A stretch of DNA of 64,000 nucleotides from CAWIJJ01 sp963836405 (GTDB lineage Bacteria > Acidobacteriota > Terriglobia > Bryobacterales > Bryobacteraceae). The translations under genes were made by a program, and so were the position numbers. The stretch spans positions 186,001 to 250,000 of the forward strand of contig CAWIJL010000003.1 of assembly GCA_963836405.1 (NCBI GenBank), in the 5' to 3' direction. Position 1 is the first letter of the stretch, and every line of letters begins with the position of its first letter. Below are positions 28,744 through 39,134 of the stretch, in pieces. The notes under the pieces were generated by a model. The model had not been told where the DNA came from, made no database searches, and saw only the letters and a program-made list of their open reading frames with translations.

Positions 28744-29846
28744 TTCAGCCTCATCGTCACCACCACACCGGCGTGGTCCGAGCTCCACGGCGGATTGACG
28801 CCCGTCCGAACGGCCGACACCACATTGGGATCGCGGCCGAAAAAGCGCTGGATGTCGCCCCCGGTAAAGATAAGGTCGATGCGCTCGTTCGGTGTCACGG
28901 GTCCGCTGAGCTGGTCCTCCCCGAACAGGGGCCACGTGTAACCGGGGTCGCCGAGGTTAACCCACTTCCACGCATCCACATACCCGGCGGCAACAATCGA
29001 TTCGACGGCGCCGGTGTGTTCCGGTCCGGGCTCGGCATTGGCGTTGAAGTCTCCGGCCAGGATCACCGGCATCCCGGGATCTGCCAGCGCCTCCAGTAGC
29101 TCATTCACTTCCGCCGCCTGAATTTGGGCGCTCTCCGGCACGACCGGGTAAACGCTTTCGAGGTGTGTGTTGACGAAGCGGAACTTCGATTTCAGCACTT
29201 CCACGTCCACCGACATCCAGCCCCGTGGAATTTCCAGTTCGCCCAGGATTGGGCTGCCGAAGACGAATTCGGTCCGGTAGCGGTGGGTCTGCGCGTTGGA
29301 AAGATCGAACTGGGAGCGCGGCAGGTCCGTGCGGGCCAGAATGACGTCGCGGTCGGTGATCCTCAGGTCGATCCCCTCGGTGGGCACGGGCGCCTCTGCG
29401 TCAACCAGCGATTGAATGGCGACGATGGCGTAATGCAGCTTGCGTTGGGCGAGTGCCGCCATCAGCAGATCGAGCTGATCGGCCAGGATCTCCGTCGCCG
29501 GCGGCTGCATGATGGGGCCGGTGCGCCAAAGCGTCACCTCCTGGAGCGCGATCAGGTCGGGCTGCTTCTTGGCGATCTCGTCCGCCAGCAGAGCCGCACG
29601 CTCCTTGAAGTCGATGGCCTTGATCTCGGCCAGCGTGGCTGCCATACCCGTCACGAAAGATGCCTGGTCGGTTGCCGCCAGGATATAGTTCAAGTCCGTT
29701 CCCGCGTCCATGTTACGGGTCATGACGGTCACTAAGTGCGGGTTATCGGCCGTGGCACTCTGGTTGCATAACAGCGCCAAAGCGGCGACCAGGAGCATTG
29801 CCAGGAAACGGCGCCGGAGCACCGTCGCTTTCAATCGAAGCAACAT
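28740..29846 (-). CDS. Secreted endonuclease/exonuclease/phosphatase-family hydrolase
   Basis: A 368-residue protein with a signal peptide or N-terminal anchor (1-33). The EEP (DNase I-like) active-site set is complete: TRNMDAG near the start, the metal glutamate in LIALQEVTLW, NTHLESV, GDFNANA, RIDLIF and the catalytic SDHAGV at the C-terminus. Members cleave phosphodiesters in nucleic acids, phosphoinositides or sphingomyelin. Secretion suggests an extracellular or periplasmic nuclease or phospholipase; substrate unknown. Coupled to paralog B. Confidence 0.85.
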   Translation of the reverse strand: MLLRLKATVLRRRFLAMLLVAALALLCNQSATADNPHLVTVMTRNMDAGTDLNYILAATDQASFVTGMAATLAEIKAIDFKERAALLADEIAKKQPDLIALQEVTLWRTGPIMQPPATEILADQLDLLMAALAQRKLHYAIVAIQSLVDAEAPVPTEGIDLRITDRDVILARTDLPRSQFDLSNAQTHRYRTEFVFGSPILGELEIPRGWMSVDVEVLKSKFRFVNTHLESVYPVVPESAQIQAAEVNELLEALADPGMPVILAGDFNANAEPGPEHTGAVESIVAAGYVDAWKWVNLGDPGYTWPLFGEDQLSGPVTPNERIDLIFTGGDIQRFFGRDPNVVSAVRTGVNPPWSSDHAGVVVTMRLK

Positions 29847-30033
29847 ACTTTCCTCCTATTTGGAACCTGCGGCAATCTGCCTTTGGTTCCACTCACGGGC
29901 AAGTATGTGGGGAATGTAATCCGACGATGCTGCGAAAACTCCGATTAAACTCTGATCGAATAAAGATTACCGGCTTCTTTTGCCCGATTGGCTGTGTTAC
30001 TCTACAAAACGCCAGGCGATCAGGCGCTGAATC

Positions 30034-31914
30034 ATGCCGCCCGCGGCGGTTGAACAGTACGAGTTCGGCCCCTTCCGCATGGATTCGGCCGAGCGGTTGC
30101 TTCGTAACGGCGACCGGAGGATCCCCTTACCTCCCAAAGTCGCCGAGACTTTGCTTGTGCTCTTGCGAAACGCGGGACGCATGGTGGATAAGGCCGACCT
30201 TATCAAGACCGTTTGGCCCGACACTTTCGTCGAAGAGGGCGCACTCGCCCGGAACATCTCCCTGCTGCGTAAAGCCCTGGGGGATACCGGCGAGGAGGCG
30301 CGATATGTCGAAACCATTCCCCGCCGCGGATACCGGTTCGTCGCGCCCGTGGGGACTCCGGCAGAACCCGCGGCACCCACGCCGGATCCCCCGCCTCCTC
30401 ATACCGCCGCGAGCCGGCGGCGATGGAAAACCGCGGCGGCTATCCTGCTGGTCGCGACCCTCTTTTCCGCCGGTGGATCGCCGCGGCACCCGGCGAGCGA
30501 CGACCTTGTGCTGCGGGCAGCGGCGAGGCGCAGCACCGGCCAAACCGCCTTGGCCGTACTTCCCCTTCGCAGCATCGCCGGGGGAGCCGCGGAAGACGAT
30601 CTCGCCGACGTGATCACCCAGACCCTGATCACCACGCTCAGCCGTTTCGGAAGGGTGCGAGTGAAGTCTCTCGCGCCCGAAGGCCGCATTCCCGCCGATT
30701 CGGCCGTGTGGAAGGCCATTATGGACGATCCGGCGGTCAGCCGCGTGCTTACCGGCACCCTGGTGCAATCCGGGGGGCGCCTCCGAATCGACGTGCGACT
30801 CATCGACCCGCGCACACGGGAAGTTTATTGGGCGAACCACTTCGAACGGGGCATGGACGATCTGCTGAGCACCGAGGCGGAACTCGCGCAAGCCATTGCC
30901 GCCGAAGTCAACACCAATCTCACTGCGGGAGACCGGGGCCGCCTGCGCCTCCAGGTGAATCCGCACGCGCTGGACGCCTATCTGCGCGGCCGCTATTTCT
31001 GGAATCGCCGCACCGAGGAAGGGCTGAAGCGTGCCGTGCAGTACTTCCAGGAAGCGATTGCGGCTGCGCCCGACTATGCGCCCGCCTATAGCGGCCTGGC
31101 GGATTCCTACGCCCTCCTGGGGTCGGTCGGAGTGGATAACATGCGGCCCAACCATGCCATGCCGCTCGCCAAAGCCGCGGCCGAAAAAGCGCTGGCCCTC
31201 GATCCGGATCTGGCGGACGCGCACGTCTCGCTCGCCTACGTGCACCTGTCCTACTACTGGGACCTGCCGGCCGCCGCACGGGAATTCACCCGCGCCCTCG
31301 AACTCGACCCGAACTCCGCCACCGGGCGCCACTGGCTGAGCCACTATTTCATGGCTGCCGGAGACCTGAAGCAAGCCGGCGAACAGATGCGCGCGGCCCT
31401 GGAACTGGAGACGCTTTCTCCCAGCATCAATATCGGTATCGGCTGGTGCCTCTATTACTCGCGGGATTTCGACGGGGCCATCGAACAGTTTCGCGGCGTC
31501 ACCGAATCCGACCCGCAGCTGCCGCTCGCCCACCAGACGCTGGCCATGGCCTATCAGCAGAATGCGGAATACGACCTGGCGCTGAAAGAGTACCAGACGG
31601 CGGCCCAATTGTCGGGCGGCGGGCCCGGGGCGGTTGCGGGACTCGCCACTGTTTATGCCGCGATGGGCCGGCATGCCGAGGCGAGGCAGCAGCTTTCCCG
31701 CCTGGAGGAGTTGGCGCGCAGACGCTACGTATCGCCCCTCTACTTTGCCAACGTTCACTTTGCCCTTGGCGACCTGCCCACGACGGTGAAGTGGGGATGG
31801 AAGGCGGTTGGAGAGCGTTGCGATTATCTGATCTACCTGGGCGTGGAACCCCGCGTGGGCAAACTGGCTGCCAATCCCGATTTCCTGCGTGCGATGGCGT
31901 CCGTGCACCGATGA
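30034..31914 (+). CDS. CadC/ToxR-type membrane regulator with FlgO-like and TPR domains
   Basis: 626 residues. Residues 8-110 are an OmpR/PhoB-type winged helix (YEFGPFRMDSAERLL, ARNISLLRKALGD, YVETIPRRGYRFVAPV). A membrane helix lies near 131-150. Residues about 165-300 are a TolB/FlgO-like N-terminal domain (ALAVLPLRSI...VLTGTLVQSGGRLRIDVRLID). At least six TPRs occupy 320-610. The layout is a membrane-bound one-component regulator that could bind DNA directly and read a periplasmic signal through TPRs. Its stop overlaps the next start (ATGA at 31911-31914). Target unknown; may control the adjoining secreted protein. Confidence 0.85.
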   Translation: MPPAAVEQYEFGPFRMDSAERLLRNGDRRIPLPPKVAETLLVLLRNAGRMVDKADLIKTVWPDTFVEEGALARNISLLRKALGDTGEEARYVETIPRRGYRFVAPVGTPAEPAAPTPDPPPPHTAASRRRWKTAAAILLVATLFSAGGSPRHPASDDLVLRAAARRSTGQTALAVLPLRSIAGGAAEDDLADVITQTLITTLSRFGRVRVKSLAPEGRIPADSAVWKAIMDDPAVSRVLTGTLVQSGGRLRIDVRLIDPRTREVYWANHFERGMDDLLSTEAELAQAIAAEVNTNLTAGDRGRLRLQVNPHALDAYLRGRYFWNRRTEEGLKRAVQYFQEAIAAAPDYAPAYSGLADSYALLGSVGVDNMRPNHAMPLAKAAAEKALALDPDLADAHVSLAYVHLSYYWDLPAAAREFTRALELDPNSATGRHWLSHYFMAAGDLKQAGEQMRAALELETLSPSINIGIGWCLYYSRDFDGAIEQFRGVTESDPQLPLAHQTLAMAYQQNAEYDLALKEYQTAAQLSGGGPGAVAGLATVYAAMGRHAEARQQLSRLEELARRRYVSPLYFANVHFALGDLPTTVKWGWKAVGERCDYLIYLGVEPRVGKLAANPDFLRAMASVHR

Positions 31915-32774
31915 ACCGGCTGCTCGCCATGTTGCTGGTGCTGGCCGTGGCCGCGCCGGCTTTCGCCGCCCAATGCACCACCGTTCTCGACCCCCGCCTT
32001 CTCGAGGACTACGCGGCCTATCTCCGCAAAGCGGAAGAGGCGATGGCCGCCCGGTTCGAAGCAGGAGAACTGGCATGGCTGCCTCCTGCCGCGCTCCGCG
32101 ATGCGCGCGAAAAACTGGCCGGGGGCAGGATCGTACGTTCCTACATCTCCGACCGGCCGCTCAATCAGCGCCTCGCCTCCGTCAACGGCACAATCATCCA
32201 CTGGATCGGTGCAGTCCGAATTATCGGGCGGAGCCTCTCGGATCTCGAGCGCGTGCTCGAAGACTTTGACCGTTGGGAAAAGTGCTACCGCCCCGTGGTG
32301 GTTTCGAGCCGCGCGCAGCCGGACCATGTGTTGACACTTGGCCTGCACAGCACCTTCCGTTTCGCCTCGGTTCTTCCGCAGCATTATGCCTTCCGCGTGC
32401 AGGCGCGCATCGAAGGACCGGACATGACCTCCGCACCGGAACCGGAGCTGCGCATGCACATGGCTGCTACGGAGATTCGCGAATCCGACAGCGGTATCCC
32501 GGGACGCGACGATCTGCTGAACCCTGGGCGCGATCACGGCATCCTGTGGGCGCTCAATACCTACTGGCGCGCCCGCCGGCAGGGCAGCGGGCTGTACCTC
32601 GAGTTCGAAACCATCACCCTGGCGCGGTCCGTCCAGGCGTTCTCCTGTAAGATCGGCTTCATTCCCGTGCCTCGCTCCGCCCTCTCCTCCGCCATGGATT
32701 CCATTCCGGCCGAGTCGGTGAAGGTGATCCTGGAGGGCACGCGGGCGGAGTGCGAATCGAAAGCGGTATTCTGA
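31911..32774 (+). CDS. Secreted protein of unknown function
   Basis: 287 residues with a signal peptide (1-20, ending AFAAQ). Features include Cys22, a START/polyketide-cyclase-like stretch (IIGRSLSDLERVLEDFDRWEKCYRPVVVSSR, HSTFRFASVLPQHYAFRVQARI) and a closing strand-helix (LYLEFETITLARSVQAFSCKIGF). This resembles lipid- or ligand-binding helix-grip folds, but the family is not recognised. It is translationally coupled to the CadC/TPR regulator, which suggests a functional pair. Confidence 0.7.
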   Translation: MNRLLAMLLVLAVAAPAFAAQCTTVLDPRLLEDYAAYLRKAEEAMAARFEAGELAWLPPAALRDAREKLAGGRIVRSYISDRPLNQRLASVNGTIIHWIGAVRIIGRSLSDLERVLEDFDRWEKCYRPVVVSSRAQPDHVLTLGLHSTFRFASVLPQHYAFRVQARIEGPDMTSAPEPELRMHMAATEIRESDSGIPGRDDLLNPGRDHGILWALNTYWRARRQGSGLYLEFETITLARSVQAFSCKIGFIPVPRSALSSAMDSIPAESVKVILEGTRAECESKAVF

Positions 32775-32779
32775 CCGGG
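32767..32779 (+). promoter_or_regulatory. Candidate -10 element (TATTCT) for the L,D-transpeptidase gene
   Basis: TATTCT at 32767-32772, inside the end of the previous gene, lies 7 nt before ATG 32780. No Shine-Dalgarno sequence. Confidence 0.35.
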
Positions 32780-33224
32780 ATGGCCCGCCGCTGCGGAATC
32801 CTCTGTGCCGACCTTGTGGTCGTCAACAAGTCAGATCGCGAACTGCTGCTTCTTCGCGGCGAATCCGTGCTGCGCCGGTACCGTGTGGCCCTGGGCCGCG
32901 AACCGGCCGGGCCCAAGCGGCGCGAAGGCGACGGCCGCACGCCGGAAGGAGAATATCGCATCGACGGCCGCAATCCGCGCAGCCGCTTCCACATGGCGCT
33001 CCACATCTCCTATCCCGAAGAACCGGATCGGGCGCGCGCCCGTGAAATGGGAGCGGAGCCGGGCGGGAGATATCATGATCCACGGCCTGCGCAACGGCGA
33101 GGGCGCCGCTTCGACCGGCCACCCCGCCGATTGGACGGAGGGCTGCATCGCGGTAACGGACGAGGAGATCGACGAGATCTGGAGTCTGGTGCCGGACGGC
33201 ACGCCGGTTCAGATCAATCCGTGA
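32780..33224 (+). pseudogene. YkuD-type L,D-transpeptidase domain protein, broken by a +1 frameshift
   Basis: The first part reads ADLVVVNKSDRELLLL, VALGREPAGPKRREGDGRTPEGEY and HMALHISYP, the N-terminal half of a YkuD domain. At 33068 one extra base shifts the frame, and the catalytic part continues in the next frame as DIMIHGLRNGEG, then TEGCIAVTD with the nucleophile cysteine and histidine. Deleting that base gives a 147-residue protein. In the family the enzyme makes or remodels 3-3 peptidoglycan crosslinks or anchors lipoproteins. No signal peptide is visible. Either a real pseudogene or a sequence error. Confidence 0.85.
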
Positions 33225-33284
33225 ACCAGTCCCGCTCCGCGGAGGCTCGCCAGTTGCGGGGGATATACTGACTTGTCAGATACG

Positions 33285-35696
<2,412 letters not shown>

Positions 35697-35702
35697 CGGC
35701 TG

Positions 35703-38700
35703 TCAAGGGAGCGCTTCGGCCGCTGCGATCTGTGCGGAGCCCTCGGCGACAGCCCGGCAGTACATATTGACCAGCCGCATCTGCTCGACGGTCGAGCAGC
35801 GTGTCCGCAACAGCGCCGGGCTTCCCGCCACCAGCGCCAGCGTCTGCGCCCGTGAAATTGCCACGTTCAGGCGGTTGCGGCTGAAGAGGAATTCAATTCC
35901 CCGCGGGGACGCGTCGCCGCTCGAAGCTCCCATGGAAAAGACGATTACCGGGGCCTCCTGTCCCTGAAACTTATCCACCGTGCCTACGCGAACCGGAGCG
36001 AGTCGCCTTTCGAGCCGCCGCACCTGGAGGTTGTAGGGAGCCACCACCAGGATGTCGGCTGCGGCGATCCGGCGGAGCGCGCCCTTCGGATCGCTAATCC
36101 GCAGGCGCATCAGGTCGGCGATCAGTTTCGCGATTCGTTCCTCCTCCTCCACGCTCTCGTAAGAGTTGCCCTGGTGTTCCACGGGAATGTAGATCAGGCC
36201 CGCCATGCGCGCCAGCCACTCCGGTTCGAACGAGTCCGCCACAATCTCACGCCTCGAGGTGTGCTCTTTGCACCCGAGGCGGTCCTCGTAGACTGCGCCC
36301 GAGATGAAATGGCAGAGCGCCGGGTGAAGGCGCCACGTGCGCGAGAGGAAGATGCCGAAATCTGGCGGTACCGTGGGCTGGCCTTGCAGCAGGTACTCGA
36401 GGGCCGACAGGCCGCTCTCGCCGGGGTGCGAACCCTGTACCGGCTGGCCCAACTGCATCTGGTCGCCCAGCAGTACCACGTTCTGCGCGCACGGCGCCAT
36501 CGCTACCAGGTTCGCCACCGAGACTTGGCCGGCTTCATCCACGAAGAGGTAGTCGAGCCGTCCCTCCGCCTCTTCGCAGCTAAAGGCGAATGCCGTGCCG
36601 CCGATCAGCGACGGAAGCTTCGAAAACGCAAACAGATCCTTCTTCGTGGTTCGCCCGATCCCGTCCGGGAGCCCGGCCATTTCTTCGTCGTCTTTGGCGA
36701 TCTTCACCGCCTCGACACTCACGCCGCCTTCCCGGGCCGCATGCCACGCGTCCGCCAGCAGGAGGTTGATCGCGCGGTGGCTGTTCGAGGCCACGCCGAC
36801 CCGCTTGCCCGCCCGCAGCAGCGCCGCAACCATGCGGGCGCCGGTGTACGTCTTCCCGGAGCCCGGCGGTCCTTGCAGGCACAGCGTGGTGTGGCGCATG
36901 GCGAGCGCGGCCGCGATACTGCCCTCCAGGGTGTCCTCGCCCGGCGGAATGACCGGTCCTTCTTCGCGATTCAGAAGCCGCGGGCGGCGCCGGAACAGCA
37001 GGTCTTCGAGCGCGCCGGGAAGCCGGCCCAGTTCGCGCCAGCCGTTCACCACCCGTTCGACGGCCGGAGCCAGCAGGTGGCCCAGTATGGGCTCATCGGG
37101 TGCGATGCCGAGACGGTCGGGTGGAATGCCCTGCCGCTTGCTCACCCGCAACACCGCGATTCCGCGTTCAAAATCCAGCTCTTCCACGGACGCGTGCAGG
37201 TGCCAATCATGTGCGAAGACGCATTTGTCGCCGGCACGGATCTTCGTCTCCTGGTGGGAGTCGAAGCGGTACTCGTAGGCGAAGGACTGCCGGACGGGTT
37301 CCGGCGCGCGGCCGGTTCGCTCCAGGCCGCCCAGGCAATCCGGATCGTTGACCAGCTCGTTCTCCTCCATGTTCATGCGGTCGAAGCGGCGCCACCAGAC
37401 CGGCTTGTCCTCGCGGCGGTGGAATTCCAGCAGGTGGGCCAATAACTCCGTCACGCGCTGCCGCTCGCCCGCGGGACCTGTCGGCCGGGGTTCCGTCAAA
37501 CCGGCCAGCATGTCTTGAGCCAGCGCATGCCGGCGACGGTTGTTCGTCGTTGCTTCGGTCTCGACCACGGCGGTCTTAGCGGTGGCCTGCGCCGGCCGGA
37601 TCCCGGCCTCCCGCTGCCGGTGCCGCAGCCACTCCGCAAGTTCGGCCGTGGAGCGGCAATCCTGCTCGTTGTAGTCCCGGATCTGCTTCAGGATTTTCGA
37701 GGTCGCGGGCGTTTCGCCGTCCGGCGCCAGCAGCCAGCGCTGATAGAACACCATCGATTCGCCCGCCGAGGCCACGTCTCCCTCCCGCCGCCCGCGGTAC
37801 AGGTGCTCGACGAACTTCAACGAATACGACGGCTCGCCGATCATGACGGCCTGCCGCACCACACGGTACAGGTCAACGAACACCTGCCGTTCCAACAGCT
37901 CGTCGATCTCCTGTTCGCAGGTCCCGTACTTGCCCATCAAACGGCGAAGCGCCGTGACTTCGTAGTGGTTGTAGTGATAGATGTGCAGGCCGGGATTGGC
38001 GCTCGAGCGGCCGTGCACCCATCGCACGAACGATTCGAACGCGCGCTTCTCCTGTGCGGGACTGTGTGCCCACCAGTCGCTGAACCGGAGCTCGCCGGCC
38101 TCGAAATGGCAGGCGCCGAAAAGGTACTCCCGCCCGTCGTCGATCAGCGGAAAGCCCTCCATATCGAAGTAGACATCGGCAGGCGAGGCCGGCGGCAACA
38201 GCGAGAGCCCGCGCGGCCCGTCGGCCTCGTCCGGCACGAGCCGTTCGTAGGCGGGCGTCCGCTTGCCGCGCGACTCGATTTGCAGGCGCGCCTGCATCCG
38301 CAGCTTCGCGAACGTCGCGTCGTTGAGGCGTGCGACGCACCGGCCCTCCGCGGCCGCAAGCTGGGCCATGCTCTCGATTCCAGCCGCCTCGAGCTTGTGA
38401 ACCTGGCTGGTGCGAATGTCCGCTACCAGCGGCAGCCCGTCCCGCGCGGCGAGCTCGCGGTCGGCATAACCGGTCCATCTGCCCAGATCCGCGAGCGGCG
38501 GGATTTGCGGCTTCCGGCCCGCATCGAAATCGCGCTGCTGAATGAGGAAGGCGTCTTTCACCGCGGCGTAGTAGTAGAGGAAGTCGTCGGTCCGAAACGA
38601 GGCCATCTCGGACTCACCCCCACGCGCCCCCAGCACCACGCGCAGCCACTCCGGCCGCACTCCCTGGATGGCTTCGAGCATTTCGGCATAGGAGCAGAGC

Positions 38701-39134
38701 TGGATCAAGAAATAGGGTTTCGGATGCCTCGCCAGTTTCGTGTCCCACGGCTCGTAAGACCATCCGCCCAGATCCGACGGGCGCTCCACGCGCACCAAAA
38801 AGTCCGGGTAGCCGGCGAAGTCTTCATGCGCCGTGTACCCCTGGTAAATGATCTCCTCGCCGCGCCGCATCGCGTCGAGCGTGGGTTCGGTCCGCTTGCG
38901 GAATTCGGTGAGGTTGCAGATTGACCGCCCTCGCCGCGCCAGCGCATCCAGAAACGCACGCTCGTGTTCGATCCCCAGGTCCTGAATAAACTTCTGTTCT
39001 TCGGTTACCGGATCGGGCTCGACCTCGCCGGGACGCTCCCAGGCGTAGCGGTCCATCCAGGTGATGAACTCCGATCTCGTAAAATTCACCAGGTCGGAGG
39101 GCGAAAAGAGGTAGCCCGCACTCACCCGCTTCAC
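35703..39134 (-). CDS. TM0106-type RecB nuclease fused to RNase-H-like domain and SF1B (Upf1/Dna2-like) helicase
   Basis: 1143 residues from GTG 39134, which overlaps the SbcC-like stop (GTGA). Domain 1 (about 40-160) is a PD-(D/E)XK nuclease: H57 (GIEHE), D111, D131-x-K133, Q145xxxY149. Domain 2 (about 300-500) is a DEDD/RNase-H-like exonuclease with DMEGFPL and DYNEQDCRSTAEL. Domain 3 is a DNA2/Upf1-type helicase: Walker A GPPGSGKT (755-762), VDEAGQ, GDQMQLGQP, DKFQGQE and RLNVAISRA. Nuclease-plus-SF1B-helicase is the Dna2 plan. Being coupled to SbcD- and SbcC-like genes points to DNA-end or branched-DNA processing. It may act in repair, plasmid or phage defence. Confidence 0.87.
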   Translation of the reverse strand: MKRVSAGYLFSPSDLVNFTRSEFITWMDRYAWERPGEVEPDPVTEEQKFIQDLGIEHERAFLDALARRGRSICNLTEFRKRTEPTLDAMRRGEEIIYQGYTAHEDFAGYPDFLVRVERPSDLGGWSYEPWDTKLARHPKPYFLIQLCSYAEMLEAIQGVRPEWLRVVLGARGGESEMASFRTDDFLYYYAAVKDAFLIQQRDFDAGRKPQIPPLADLGRWTGYADRELAARDGLPLVADIRTSQVHKLEAAGIESMAQLAAAEGRCVARLNDATFAKLRMQARLQIESRGKRTPAYERLVPDEADGPRGLSLLPPASPADVYFDMEGFPLIDDGREYLFGACHFEAGELRFSDWWAHSPAQEKRAFESFVRWVHGRSSANPGLHIYHYNHYEVTALRRLMGKYGTCEQEIDELLERQVFVDLYRVVRQAVMIGEPSYSLKFVEHLYRGRREGDVASAGESMVFYQRWLLAPDGETPATSKILKQIRDYNEQDCRSTAELAEWLRHRQREAGIRPAQATAKTAVVETEATTNNRRRHALAQDMLAGLTEPRPTGPAGERQRVTELLAHLLEFHRREDKPVWWRRFDRMNMEENELVNDPDCLGGLERTGRAPEPVRQSFAYEYRFDSHQETKIRAGDKCVFAHDWHLHASVEELDFERGIAVLRVSKRQGIPPDRLGIAPDEPILGHLLAPAVERVVNGWRELGRLPGALEDLLFRRRPRLLNREEGPVIPPGEDTLEGSIAAALAMRHTTLCLQGPPGSGKTYTGARMVAALLRAGKRVGVASNSHRAINLLLADAWHAAREGGVSVEAVKIAKDDEEMAGLPDGIGRTTKKDLFAFSKLPSLIGGTAFAFSCEEAEGRLDYLFVDEAGQVSVANLVAMAPCAQNVVLLGDQMQLGQPVQGSHPGESGLSALEYLLQGQPTVPPDFGIFLSRTWRLHPALCHFISGAVYEDRLGCKEHTSRREIVADSFEPEWLARMAGLIYIPVEHQGNSYESVEEEERIAKLIADLMRLRISDPKGALRRIAAADILVVAPYNLQVRRLERRLAPVRVGTVDKFQGQEAPVIVFSMGASSGDASPRGIEFLFSRNRLNVAISRAQTLALVAGSPALLRTRCSTVEQMRLVNMYCRAVAEGSAQIAAAEALP

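Noticed and set aside
33273..33284. TTG start for the GH95 gene
   Set aside because: The ATG at 33285 places the twin-arginine motif at the expected distance from the N-terminus; the extra residues add nothing recognisable.
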